A DNA stretch of 20,805 nucleotides, from assembly GCA_002339125.1 (NCBI GenBank), contig DDJQ01000107.1, positions 2,283-23,087 on the forward strand. Reading direction: 5' to 3'. The notes beneath the pieces were generated by a model that ran no database searches, was not told the DNA's origin, and was given only the letters and a program-made list of their open reading frames with translations. The stretch's first letter is position 1; every line of letters begins with the position of its first letter. Source of the stretch: Alteromonadaceae bacterium UBA2620 (GTDB taxonomy: Bacteria; Pseudomonadota; Gammaproteobacteria; Enterobacterales; Alteromonadaceae). Positions 6,659 to 14,305 of this stretch are shown piece by piece. Made by a program: the position numbers and the translations under genes.

Positions 6659-9600
6659 ATGAAATCTAAATTTCCGTATAAGAAAACGATACTGACGCAA
6701 AGCATATCGCTGCTGCTTGGCACCAGCGTAATGTTACCGGCGATGGCGCAGCAGACACCGGATGATGACCTGGTTGAGGTGATTGAGGTTACCGGCCTGA
6801 AGTCCAGTCTTACCGAGGCAGCATCCATCAAACAAAATTCAGTCGGCGTAGTCGACGCGATTTCCGCTGAAGACATTGGTAAATTCCCGGATACTAACCT
6901 GGCAGAGTCGTTACAGCGTATTACCGGTGTATCCATCAGCCGCTCCAACGGTGAAGGTAACGAAGTCACCGTGCGCGGTTTTGGTGGTGAGAATAACATG
7001 ATCACCCTCAACGGCCGTATGATGCCTGCCGCACAAACCTACGGCGGCGGCAGTGGCGCCGATGGTACCACCCGTGGTGGCGGTACCCGCGCGTTTAACT
7101 TTGGTAACCTGGCATCAGACGGTGTTCGCGCCGTTGAGGTGTATAAAACCAGTAAGGCCAACATCGCTACCGGCGGGATTGGTGCCACCATCAACATCAT
7201 TACCGCACGACCGCTGGATAATCCGGGCTTTAGCGCCACCGTTGGCGCCAAAGCGGTGCACGACACCACTAACCGCGCCGGCGACGACATTACACCAGAG
7301 CTCTCCGGCCTGATGAACTGGACTAACGAAGAGGCCACTTTCGGAGTGAATGTGGCTGCCGTGGTACAACAGCGTGATTCGGGTTACGCAGGTGCTACGG
7401 TGAACGACTGGAACATTGGTACCTGGGGCGATCCTAACGACCCGGATACGCTGTTTAACAATGCCGACATGTCGATCTATCAGAACACGCCGGAGGCCGG
7501 GCAACTGTACGCTCGTCCAAACGATTTACGTTACGCCTTTTCCGATACTCAACGGGATCGGACTAACGCCCAAATCACCATGCAATACGCGCCCACCGAC
7601 AACATTACAGCCACGCTGGACTATGTATTTGCCGAGAACGAAATCACCGAACATCGCGGCGAAATCACTAACTGGGTCCAGAACGGCTCTAACGTCACCA
7701 GCGTTATCTTTGATGATGGCCCGGTGGCCACGCCTATCTACATAGCCGAAAACTATAACGGCACAGTGGATGAAGGTTACGAGCAACAGTATCGTGAACA
7801 AACCAACACCCTGAACTCGCTTGGTTTTAATGTGGTGTACCACGTAAGCGATGCTCTTTCGCTGAACTTCGACGTACATAACTCCAAAATGGAAAGCTTA
7901 CCCAGCGGCCCCAGCGACAACCTGGCAACCGGTGAAATTGCCGTGGGCATAGGCGCACCATCCGTGGCCTCCCGCGAGTGGTGGTACGACAGCGAACTGC
8001 CCAGCTACCGCAACGTGTACGACGACTCCTTACGGGGCAATAACAACGGTATAGTTGATGCCGGCGATGTGGGCTCATCCATTCTGCGCTTCCGTCACGC
8101 ATCTCAGGTTACCGAGATCACTCAGTTTAAGTTTGACGGTACTTATTACATGGATAACGGCAAGTTCCAGTTTGGTGCCGAAGGCCGCGCAATGGAAATG
8201 AATGCCCGCCAGACTGCCGGTGACAACATGACATTAGGTAACTGGGGTATTGCCAACCCGGGCGAGTTCTCTGATGGCTTGCTGGAACAAATCAACGTAG
8301 GCGGCCTGTTTGATGACTACGACATCGGCGAAAGCCAGGGCATCGGTTTTATTGCCGATCCGGTAGCGCTGGCGCGGGAAGGCATTGCCCTGTACCCGTC
8401 AGATGCTAACTTCTTTGGTGTCAGCAGCGTGTTTTCCAATAATGACACGGTGAAGGAAGACACCATGGCGGCTTACTTCCAGGTGCATATTGAAGCCGAA
8501 TGGAATGATATGCCCATTAACGTGCTGGCCGGTATGCGCTACGAAACCACCGATGTGGAATCCACCTCTCTGGTGACGCCACCTAGCTACCTGATCTGGG
8601 AAAACAACAACGACTTCGCGTTGTATACCGATCCGTCAACCTCAGCGCAGCCGCTGTCTGTTGACGCGGATTACGACAACCTGCTGCCCAGCCTTGATTT
8701 TGACATCATGCTAACCGACGACGTTAAAGCCCGTTTCTCCTACAGTAAAACCATTGCCCGCGCCGGCTATGGCTCACTGCGGGTTTCGCCCAGTGGCTTT
8801 GGTTTAACCGGCTCAACTATCAATGGGGCCAGAGCAACGGCATCGTCTTCCAACCCGGGGCTGTTACCGCTGGAATCGGATAACTTCGACCTGTCGTTTG
8901 AGTATTACTACGACGACAGCAGTTATGCGTCATTCGGTTTCTTTGAGAAACGGGTAGCTAACTTTATTGGCACCGGCCAGCAGGACAGAGCCTTCTTTGG
9001 TATTCAGGACCAGACCTCAGGCCCGCGTGCTATCGCCGCTGCCCAGGCCCTACGCGACCGCGGCTTTGCGGTAGACGATACTTCCTTGTTTGCAATGATG
9101 GTGTTACTTGAACACCCTGAAGCGTTCCCGAATGGTGCCGATGACTACACCGGTTCTGCCGAGCAAATTCTGCAGTTAGGTGAAACTCCGGGATGGGATC
9201 TTATACCGCAGCAAGGCGATCCGGAACTGGTATTCCGTACCTCTTACCCGCAAAATAACAAGGAAGCCAAACTGTACGGTGCCGAACTGGCGGTACAGCA
9301 CTTCTTTGGTGAAACCGGCTTTGGTGTGCAGGCTAACTACACCATCGTGCGTGGTGACATAGGTTTCGATAATACCGGCAACCCGAATGTCTCGCAGTTT
9401 GCCCTGACCGGCCTGAGTGACACAGCCAACCTCGTATTACTCTACGAGAACTACGGCTGGACGGCACGTTTCGCCCTCAACTGGCGTGATGAATTCCTCA
9501 ACCGGGCTAACTACAAAGGGTCTAACAACCCGGCCTATATTGAGGACTATTATCAGCTGGATGCTAACGTCAGTTACGCCGTTAACGACAACCTTACGGT

Positions 9601-9724
9601 ATTTGTGGAAGGCATCAACATTACCGGCGAAAACAGCCGCGAACATGGCCGAACGGCTAACCAGCTGTGGTATCTCGAAGACCTCGGTGCGCGCTACCAG
9701 TTAGGCGCCCGGTACACCTTCTGA
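6659..9724 (+). CDS. TonB-dependent outer-membrane receptor (Xanthomonas/Caulobacter-type subfamily)
   Basis: The 1021-residue protein starts with a signal peptide (KKTILTQSISLLLGTSVMLP, probable cleavage after A30 in AMA-QQ). A TonB-box-like VEVIEVTG follows at about 39-46. The plug domain (about 50-180) has the hallmark DIGKFPDTNLAESLQRITGV and a VTVRGFG segment. A 22-strand beta-barrel should fill the rest, ending in the aromatic terminus GARYQLGARYTF. The plug pattern and size fit the TonB-Xanth-Caul class, which usually imports carbohydrates or other large nutrients across the outer membrane in marine and plant-associated bacteria. It is the first gene of the cassette with SapC-, cupin- and halogenase-like genes. 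The ligand is unknown; context suggests an aromatic or glycosylated aromatic. A hairpin follows the stop. Confidence 0.93.
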   Translation: MKSKFPYKKTILTQSISLLLGTSVMLPAMAQQTPDDDLVEVIEVTGLKSSLTEAASIKQNSVGVVDAISAEDIGKFPDTNLAESLQRITGVSISRSNGEGNEVTVRGFGGENNMITLNGRMMPAAQTYGGGSGADGTTRGGGTRAFNFGNLASDGVRAVEVYKTSKANIATGGIGATINIITARPLDNPGFSATVGAKAVHDTTNRAGDDITPELSGLMNWTNEEATFGVNVAAVVQQRDSGYAGATVNDWNIGTWGDPNDPDTLFNNADMSIYQNTPEAGQLYARPNDLRYAFSDTQRDRTNAQITMQYAPTDNITATLDYVFAENEITEHRGEITNWVQNGSNVTSVIFDDGPVATPIYIAENYNGTVDEGYEQQYREQTNTLNSLGFNVVYHVSDALSLNFDVHNSKMESLPSGPSDNLATGEIAVGIGAPSVASREWWYDSELPSYRNVYDDSLRGNNNGIVDAGDVGSSILRFRHASQVTEITQFKFDGTYYMDNGKFQFGAEGRAMEMNARQTAGDNMTLGNWGIANPGEFSDGLLEQINVGGLFDDYDIGESQGIGFIADPVALAREGIALYPSDANFFGVSSVFSNNDTVKEDTMAAYFQVHIEAEWNDMPINVLAGMRYETTDVESTSLVTPPSYLIWENNNDFALYTDPSTSAQPLSVDADYDNLLPSLDFDIMLTDDVKARFSYSKTIARAGYGSLRVSPSGFGLTGSTINGARATASSSNPGLLPLESDNFDLSFEYYYDDSSYASFGFFEKRVANFIGTGQQDRAFFGIQDQTSGPRAIAAAQALRDRGFAVDDTSLFAMMVLLEHPEAFPNGADDYTGSAEQILQLGETPGWDLIPQQGDPELVFRTSYPQNNKEAKLYGAELAVQHFFGETGFGVQANYTIVRGDIGFDNTGNPNVSQFALTGLSDTANLVLLYENYGWTARFALNWRDEFLNRANYKGSNNPAYIEDYYQLDANVSYAVNDNLTVFVEGINITGENSREHGRTANQLWYLEDLGARYQLGARYTF

Positions 9725-9743
9725 TCACCGTTTTAAGTAACAC

Positions 9744-9763
9744 AAGGCCACTTCGGTGGCCTT
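9744..9763 (+). terminator. UUCG-capped hairpin after the receptor gene
   Basis: AAGGCCAC (9744-9751) and GTGGCCTT (9756-9763) form a perfect 8-bp stem closed by a TTCG tetraloop, an unusually stable loop in RNA. Only a short T-poor tail follows (CTTACGTTT). It may be a partial terminator or an mRNA 3'-stabiliser that keeps receptor expression above the downstream genes. Confidence 0.65.
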
Positions 9764-9786
9764 CTTACGTTTAAAAAAGGTAAGCA

Positions 9787-10560
9787 ATGAACAATAACAA
9801 TTACACCCTGCTCGATAACGTGACGCACAAGGATCTGCGTGTCATCCCCCACTACAGCGCCGACTTCGGCGACAATGTGGCTTCTGTTCCGGTGTTCGCT
9901 ACCGAACTGGCCAACGTCATCAAACACTATCCGGTGCTGTTCTATCCCACCGATAAAACCGCCAGCGATTTTACCATGGTGGCGTTACTCGGCCTGGAAG
10001 CCGGCGAAAACCTGTTTCTCAACGAAACACTGCCAGAAAGCTACCAGGCCCTGCGTCAACAGTCTGGCTGGGCGGCAGACTATGTGCCGGCCACAGTCGC
10101 CCGCGGCCCTTTTGCCATTGGTCTGCATGAAAACGGGAATCAGGTAATGGTCCATGTGGATGCCAGCCACCCCAAACTTTCCACCGAGCAGGGCAAACCG
10201 CTGTTTTTACCCAAAGGCGGAAATTCTGACTACTTAAACCGCATCAGTTCAATACTGGCGGTGATCCATAACGGCGTACAGGTCACCAGTGACATGGTGA
10301 GTATGTGGCACTCTATGGGGTTACTGGAGCCTATGACTGTAGACATTGAGCTCGTTGATGGCTCTAAACACACTCTCGGCGGCCATTTTGCTGTCAGCGA
10401 AGAGAAAGTCGCTGCCCTGTCAGCCACCGATTTACACACCCTGCATCAGCACAATTACCTGCAAGGGCTGTATCTGGCGATGATATCACTGAATAACCTC
10501 CAGACCCTTATAGATCTGAAAAACATCCGCAAACACGAGGAGCTGCAGGCCTATGCCTGA
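9787..10560 (+). CDS. SapC-family protein
   Basis: The 257-residue protein contains HYPVLFYPTDKTASDFTMVALLGLEAGENLF and YLNRISSILAVIHNGVQVTSDM, features of the SapC family (PF07277). The name comes from S-layer work, but the biochemical function is not established. No signal peptide or membrane segment is seen, so a cytoplasmic location is likely. Family members recur directly downstream of TonB-dependent receptors, next to cupin-like and tryptophan-halogenase-like genes, in Alteromonadales, sphingomonads and Caulobacter relatives. The ATG at 9787 follows a ribosome site AAGGT. It overlaps the next gene by 8 bases, indicating coupled translation. Confidence 0.85.
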   Translation: MNNNNYTLLDNVTHKDLRVIPHYSADFGDNVASVPVFATELANVIKHYPVLFYPTDKTASDFTMVALLGLEAGENLFLNETLPESYQALRQQSGWAADYVPATVARGPFAIGLHENGNQVMVHVDASHPKLSTEQGKPLFLPKGGNSDYLNRISSILAVIHNGVQVTSDMVSMWHSMGLLEPMTVDIELVDGSKHTLGGHFAVSEEKVAALSATDLHTLHQHNYLQGLYLAMISLNNLQTLIDLKNIRKHEELQAYA

Positions 10561-11587
10561 TAGTCTGCCGCCCATCAGCACCGCGGTGAGGGAAATAGCC
10601 GCAGGTACTGCGCCTGCTGCTACAACGCTGGCTGAGGCTGCCCAACCGGTTGTCTTACGCGGTATCGCTAAAGACTGGGCGCTTACCCGCCAGTCAGCAT
10701 CGGGCCCCGCCGGTGCTGCCGCCTATCTGAAGCCCTTTTATAATGGCCGGCCATCGATGATTTACCGGGCGCCGGCCAGCATTAATGGCCGCTATTTCTA
10801 TACCGAAGATGCCAGCTCGCTGAATTACCAGAGTGTCACCGGCCGGGTCGATGCGTTTTTAGATGAGCTCGCCGGTAAATCCCAGGATGAGTCGCTTTAT
10901 ATGGCGTCGGCACCACTGGATAAGTTTTTTCCGGGCCTTAAGGATGCCGTGCGCTTTAGTAAGCCTGCCGAGCTAAACCCCGATGCAGAATATGATCCTT
11001 TGGTGAGTATCTGGGTGGGTAACCGGTCGCTGGCATCCTGCCATTTTGACAATATGGAAAACATTGCCTGCTGCGTGGCCGGGCGGCGCAGAATTATCGT
11101 CTTTCCGCCAGAGCAAATAGCCAATCTGTATCCCGGCCCGGTAGAGCGCACACCAGGCGGCCAGGTGATCAGCATGGTGGATTTTCATCAGCCGGACTTT
11201 GCTCGTTACCCGCGTTTTGCTGAAGCCCTTAAGCATGCGCAGATCGCCGAACTAGCGCCGGGTGACGGGATTTTCATTCCCAGTATGTGGTGGCATCAGG
11301 TAGAAGGCCTGAGCGATTTTAACGTACTGGTGAATTACTGGTGGTCGCAGGCACCATCGCTGGCCGGCTCTGGCATGCCGGCACTGTTTCATGCCATGCT
11401 GGCCATTCGCGACAGGCCCGAGCGTGAGAAAGCGGCTTTTAAGGCGTTGTTCGATTATTACGTGTTTGGCGACAGCAATTTGCCCCATGCGCATTTACCT
11501 GAGTCAGGTAAAGGCGTACTGGGCAGCATAGACGAAGTCACGGCCCGGCGTTTACGCGCTATCATTATCAATCAGTTAAATAAGTAA
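10553..11587 (+). CDS. Cupin_8/JmjC-like Fe(II)-dependent oxygenase-like protein
   Basis: The 344-residue protein has a jelly-roll core. An HxD pair lies at H164 and D166 (CHFDNMEN). A later histidine, H248, is in PSMWWHQVEG after the APGDGIFIP strand. Together they form the HxD...H facial triad of Fe(II)/2-oxoglutarate oxygenases of the cupin_8/JmjC group. CCVAGRRRIIVFPPEQ, where the arginine may help bind the co-substrate, is also typical. These proteins often hydroxylate side chains of proteins or small molecules. The gene starts inside the end of the SapC gene (8-base overlap) and stops 7 bases before the halogenase-like gene, so the three are clearly co-translated. The triad is intact, so activity is plausible; the substrate is unknown. 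Confidence 0.85.
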   Translation: MPDSLPPISTAVREIAAGTAPAATTLAEAAQPVVLRGIAKDWALTRQSASGPAGAAAYLKPFYNGRPSMIYRAPASINGRYFYTEDASSLNYQSVTGRVDAFLDELAGKSQDESLYMASAPLDKFFPGLKDAVRFSKPAELNPDAEYDPLVSIWVGNRSLASCHFDNMENIACCVAGRRRIIVFPPEQIANLYPGPVERTPGGQVISMVDFHQPDFARYPRFAEALKHAQIAELAPGDGIFIPSMWWHQVEGLSDFNVLVNYWWSQAPSLAGSGMPALFHAMLAIRDRPEREKAAFKALFDYYVFGDSNLPHAHLPESGKGVLGSIDEVTARRLRAIIINQLNK

Positions 11588-11594
11588 CCCGCTC

Positions 11595-13094
11595 ATGACA
11601 ACACCACCCAAACAAATAGTAATAGCCGGCGGCGGCACCGCAGGATGGATAGCCGCTGCAGCGCTGGCCCGCAAAATGGGGCCACTGGTTAATATCAGAC
11701 TGGTGGAATCCAGCACCATTGGCACCATAGGTGTGGGAGAAGCGACTATCCCGCCCTTACGTACGTTTCATAAATTGCTGCAAATCGACGAGCAGGCGTT
11801 TATGCGCGCCACCGCCGCTACTTTTAAGCTCGGTATCCGGTTTGAAAACTGGGGACGCATTGGTGAGCAGTACATTCACTCTTTTGGAATGACCGGTCAG
11901 CAAAGCTGGCTGGCCGAGTTTGTGCATTTTTATCTGAGCGCCAAAGCCCGCGGGCTGGAAGGCGACTACGGTGACTATTGCTTTGAGCTCGAAGCTGCTC
12001 GTCAGCACAAGTTTGCCACCTCAGCGCAAAGCAACATTCAGTATGCCTATCACCTGGACGCCGGCAACTACGTAGCGTTTTTAAAGCGCTTTTGCAGCAA
12101 CCTAGGCGTTACCCATTGCGATGGGGTGATCAGTCAGGTTCTGCAACACGATAATGGCGATATTAAAGCGCTCAGACTGGCCAGTGGCGAGCTGATTGAA
12201 GGTGACTTCTTTATCGATTGCACCGGCTTTAAAGGGCTGCTGATTGAGGAAACCCTGCACACCGGTTACGAAGACTGGTCGCACTGGTTACTCTGTGACA
12301 GTGCCTGTGCCGTACAAACCACCAGCACGGAGCCTGCCGCACCCTTTACCCGCTCTGCCGCGCATCCTGCCGGTTGGCAGTGGGAAATTCCGCTGCAGCA
12401 TCGAACCGGCAATGGCAACGTTTACAGCAGCGCGTTTATGGATGACAACGCAGCCAGCGAACAACTTATGCAAAACGTTAAGGGCGAAACGATTACCACG
12501 CCCAGAACCCTGCGTTTTAAAACCGGCCGACGTAACAAAACCTGGCATCGCAACTGCCTGGCTCTGGGGCTGGCCAGTGGTTTTGTGGAGCCGCTTGAGT
12601 CCACCAGTATTCATCTGGTTATTATGGGGATCACCCGGTTTATGCAGTTGTTTCCTCACGGCGGTAATGATCAGGCGCTGGCAGATGAATACAACCAGCA
12701 AACCCAACTGGAGCTGGAACGCATTCGCGACTTTATTATTCTGCACTATCACGTTACCCAGCGCGACGACAGCCCGTTTTGGGAGCACTGTAAAAATATG
12801 ACTGTCCCTGATTCTCTGCAAACGCGCATTGCCTTATTTAAAGAGCAGGCGCATGCCTTCCAGAAGCAGAACGAACTGTTCCGGGTAGATTCCTGGGCGC
12901 AGGTCATGCTGGGCCAGGGCGTAACGCCGGATTCTCATCACCCTGCTGCCGCTATGCTGTCTGATGCACAACTTCATCAGTCTATGCAGCAGCAACGCCA
13001 GCGGGTGCTACAAGCCGTCGCTCAGTTGCCCGCTCATGAAGACTTTATACGCCGCTACTGCGCCACGCCACAAAAGGCCGAGGTCCTTTCGTGA
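11595..13094 (+). CDS. Flavin-dependent tryptophan-halogenase-family protein
   Basis: The 499-residue protein has the FAD-binding motif IVIAGGGTAGWIAAAAL (GxGxxG at 12-17) and the halogenase signature W261-x-W263-x-I-P (GWQWEIP). K78 sits in ATFKLGIRFENWG, where flavin-dependent tryptophan halogenases carry their catalytic lysine. FVEPLESTSIHL (E332 and E335) holds the conserved acidic region. All key elements are present, so halogenation of an indole or phenolic ring is chemically possible. It would need reduced flavin from a separate reductase, which is not in the window. Homologues beside TonB-dependent receptors are frequent; the Brevundimonas enzyme BrvH is a characterised example that acts on indole. 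Its natural role is unsettled. It is the fourth gene of the cassette, 7 bases after the cupin gene. Confidence 0.9.
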   Translation: MTTPPKQIVIAGGGTAGWIAAAALARKMGPLVNIRLVESSTIGTIGVGEATIPPLRTFHKLLQIDEQAFMRATAATFKLGIRFENWGRIGEQYIHSFGMTGQQSWLAEFVHFYLSAKARGLEGDYGDYCFELEAARQHKFATSAQSNIQYAYHLDAGNYVAFLKRFCSNLGVTHCDGVISQVLQHDNGDIKALRLASGELIEGDFFIDCTGFKGLLIEETLHTGYEDWSHWLLCDSACAVQTTSTEPAAPFTRSAAHPAGWQWEIPLQHRTGNGNVYSSAFMDDNAASEQLMQNVKGETITTPRTLRFKTGRRNKTWHRNCLALGLASGFVEPLESTSIHLVIMGITRFMQLFPHGGNDQALADEYNQQTQLELERIRDFIILHYHVTQRDDSPFWEHCKNMTVPDSLQTRIALFKEQAHAFQKQNELFRVDSWAQVMLGQGVTPDSHHPAAAMLSDAQLHQSMQQQRQRVLQAVAQLPAHEDFIRRYCATPQKAEVLS

Positions 13095-13143
13095 GTGATA
13101 CCGTATAAACCACACATTTACCGAAGTACCAAGAGGAGATTCA

Positions 13144-14139
13144 ATGTCAGTTAAATCCATCCCATCACGTGTGCTTGGCGCATCCGGGCTTGCAGTCAGT
13201 GAAGTCGGCTTAGGCTGCTGGCAGCTTGGTGGCGATTTCGGCCCCATTGACGAGCCCACGGCAAAAGCCATACTCGAACAAGCCGTTGCCGACGGCATTA
13301 CGTTTTTTGATACCGCCGATGTCTATGGCGCCGGGCAGAGTGAAGCCTATGTGGGCAAAGTACTGGCGACGAATGCACCCGATGCGGTTATCGCCACCAA
13401 ATACGGCCGCGGCGAAGGTACCTACCCGGATGGCTATTCCCTACAGGACTTGCGCGACTCAGTAAAACGCGCCCAGGACCGATTACAACAGGACAGCCTG
13501 GACTTACTGCAACTGCACTGTATCCCGGAGCAGGTACTCAGCGAAGGCGCTATCTTTGACTGGCTCCGTGAAGTTCAGCAGGAAGGCCATATACAGCATT
13601 TCGGCGCCAGTGTGGAAACCCTGCGCGAAGCGCACATTTGTTTGCAGCATGCCGATCTGACCTCACTGCAAATCATTTTTAACCTGATGCGTCAGCGCCC
13701 GGTCACCGAGTTGCTGGATCAGGCCGCAGCGCAACAGGTGGGCATTATCGTACGCCTGCCGCTGGCCAGTGGCATGTTAACCGGTAAGTTTGATCAGCAT
13801 ACCCGGTTCGCCGACAGCGATCACCGTAACTTTAATAAAGACGGCGATGCCTTCAGCGTGGGCGAAACCTTCAGCGGTATCGAGTTCGATAAAGGCCTGG
13901 CACTGGTTAAACAGCTGCAAGACTTTAAACCGGCGTCCCTCAACATGGCGCAATTTGCCATGCGCTGGATCCTCGATCATCCGGCCGTGTCGGCCATTAT
14001 TCCCGGCGCCAGCTCTGCCAGACAGGTATCGCAAAATGCTGCCATCGCGGGATTACCGCCGCTCGATGAAGAGCTGCATAACGCCCTGTATGCGTTCTAC
14101 ATAAAAAACATAGAGCCGCTCATTCGCTGCGAGGTTTAA
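13144..14139 (+). CDS. Aldo/keto reductase (cassette-associated)
   Basis: This is a 331-residue aldo/keto reductase with the (beta/alpha)8 fold. The catalytic tetrad is complete: D56 and Y61 in FFDTADVYGAG, K86 in ATKYG, H125 in LQLHC. The C-terminal AIIPGASSARQVSQNAA segment is the expected cofactor phosphate-binding region. It should use a nicotinamide cofactor, probably NADP(H), to interconvert an aldehyde or ketone (possibly a sugar or aryl aldehyde) and its alcohol in the cytoplasm. A strong ribosome site (AGAGGAG) precedes the ATG. It follows the halogenase gene by 49 bases and is closed by a terminator at 14154, so it is the last gene of that unit. The substrate is not recognisable. 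Confidence 0.88.
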   Translation: MSVKSIPSRVLGASGLAVSEVGLGCWQLGGDFGPIDEPTAKAILEQAVADGITFFDTADVYGAGQSEAYVGKVLATNAPDAVIATKYGRGEGTYPDGYSLQDLRDSVKRAQDRLQQDSLDLLQLHCIPEQVLSEGAIFDWLREVQQEGHIQHFGASVETLREAHICLQHADLTSLQIIFNLMRQRPVTELLDQAAAQQVGIIVRLPLASGMLTGKFDQHTRFADSDHRNFNKDGDAFSVGETFSGIEFDKGLALVKQLQDFKPASLNMAQFAMRWILDHPAVSAIIPGASSARQVSQNAAIAGLPPLDEELHNALYAFYIKNIEPLIRCEV

Positions 14140-14153
14140 CTCCCTTTTTTTGC

Positions 14154-14199
14154 AGTCAGTGGCATGCTCTCCCATTGCTGTCACTGACTCGCTTTTTTC
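14154..14199 (+). terminator. Rho-independent terminator after the first aldo/keto reductase
   Basis: AGTCAGTG (14154-14161) pairs perfectly with CACTGACT (14182-14189). A C-rich 20-base loop lies between, and a CGCTTTTTTCTT tract follows. It separates the receptor cassette from the GH9 gene. Confidence 0.75.
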
Positions 14200-14305
14200 T
14201 TCCCCTCTTAAATGATGAAATCACAATAGCGATAACCGATACCGTAATTTTAATTGCCCGCGAGATGGATAACCTTTTATTTACAATTAAAAACGGAGAG
14301 ACTGC
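14200..14305 (+). promoter_or_regulatory. Upstream region of the GH9 gene
   Basis: This 106-base stretch lies between the terminator and the GTG start. GATAACC occurs twice in the same orientation (14231-14237 and 14268-14274), and CGATAACCGATACCG contains a short tandem CGATA. These could be operator half-sites. A TTGCCC at 14254-14259 is a weak -35 candidate without a convincing -10. GGAGAG at 14295-14300 is the ribosome site. Confidence 0.35.

Noticed and set aside
6535..7011. Minus-strand open frame (about 158 codons) across the receptor gene start
   Set aside because: It overlaps the signal-peptide and plug region of the receptor on the opposite strand, and its Ser/Thr/Arg-rich sequence resembles no family.
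12288..12821. Minus-strand open frame (about 177 codons) inside the halogenase gene
   Set aside because: The plus strand carries conserved halogenase motifs throughout; the reverse frame has no domain and no ribosome site.
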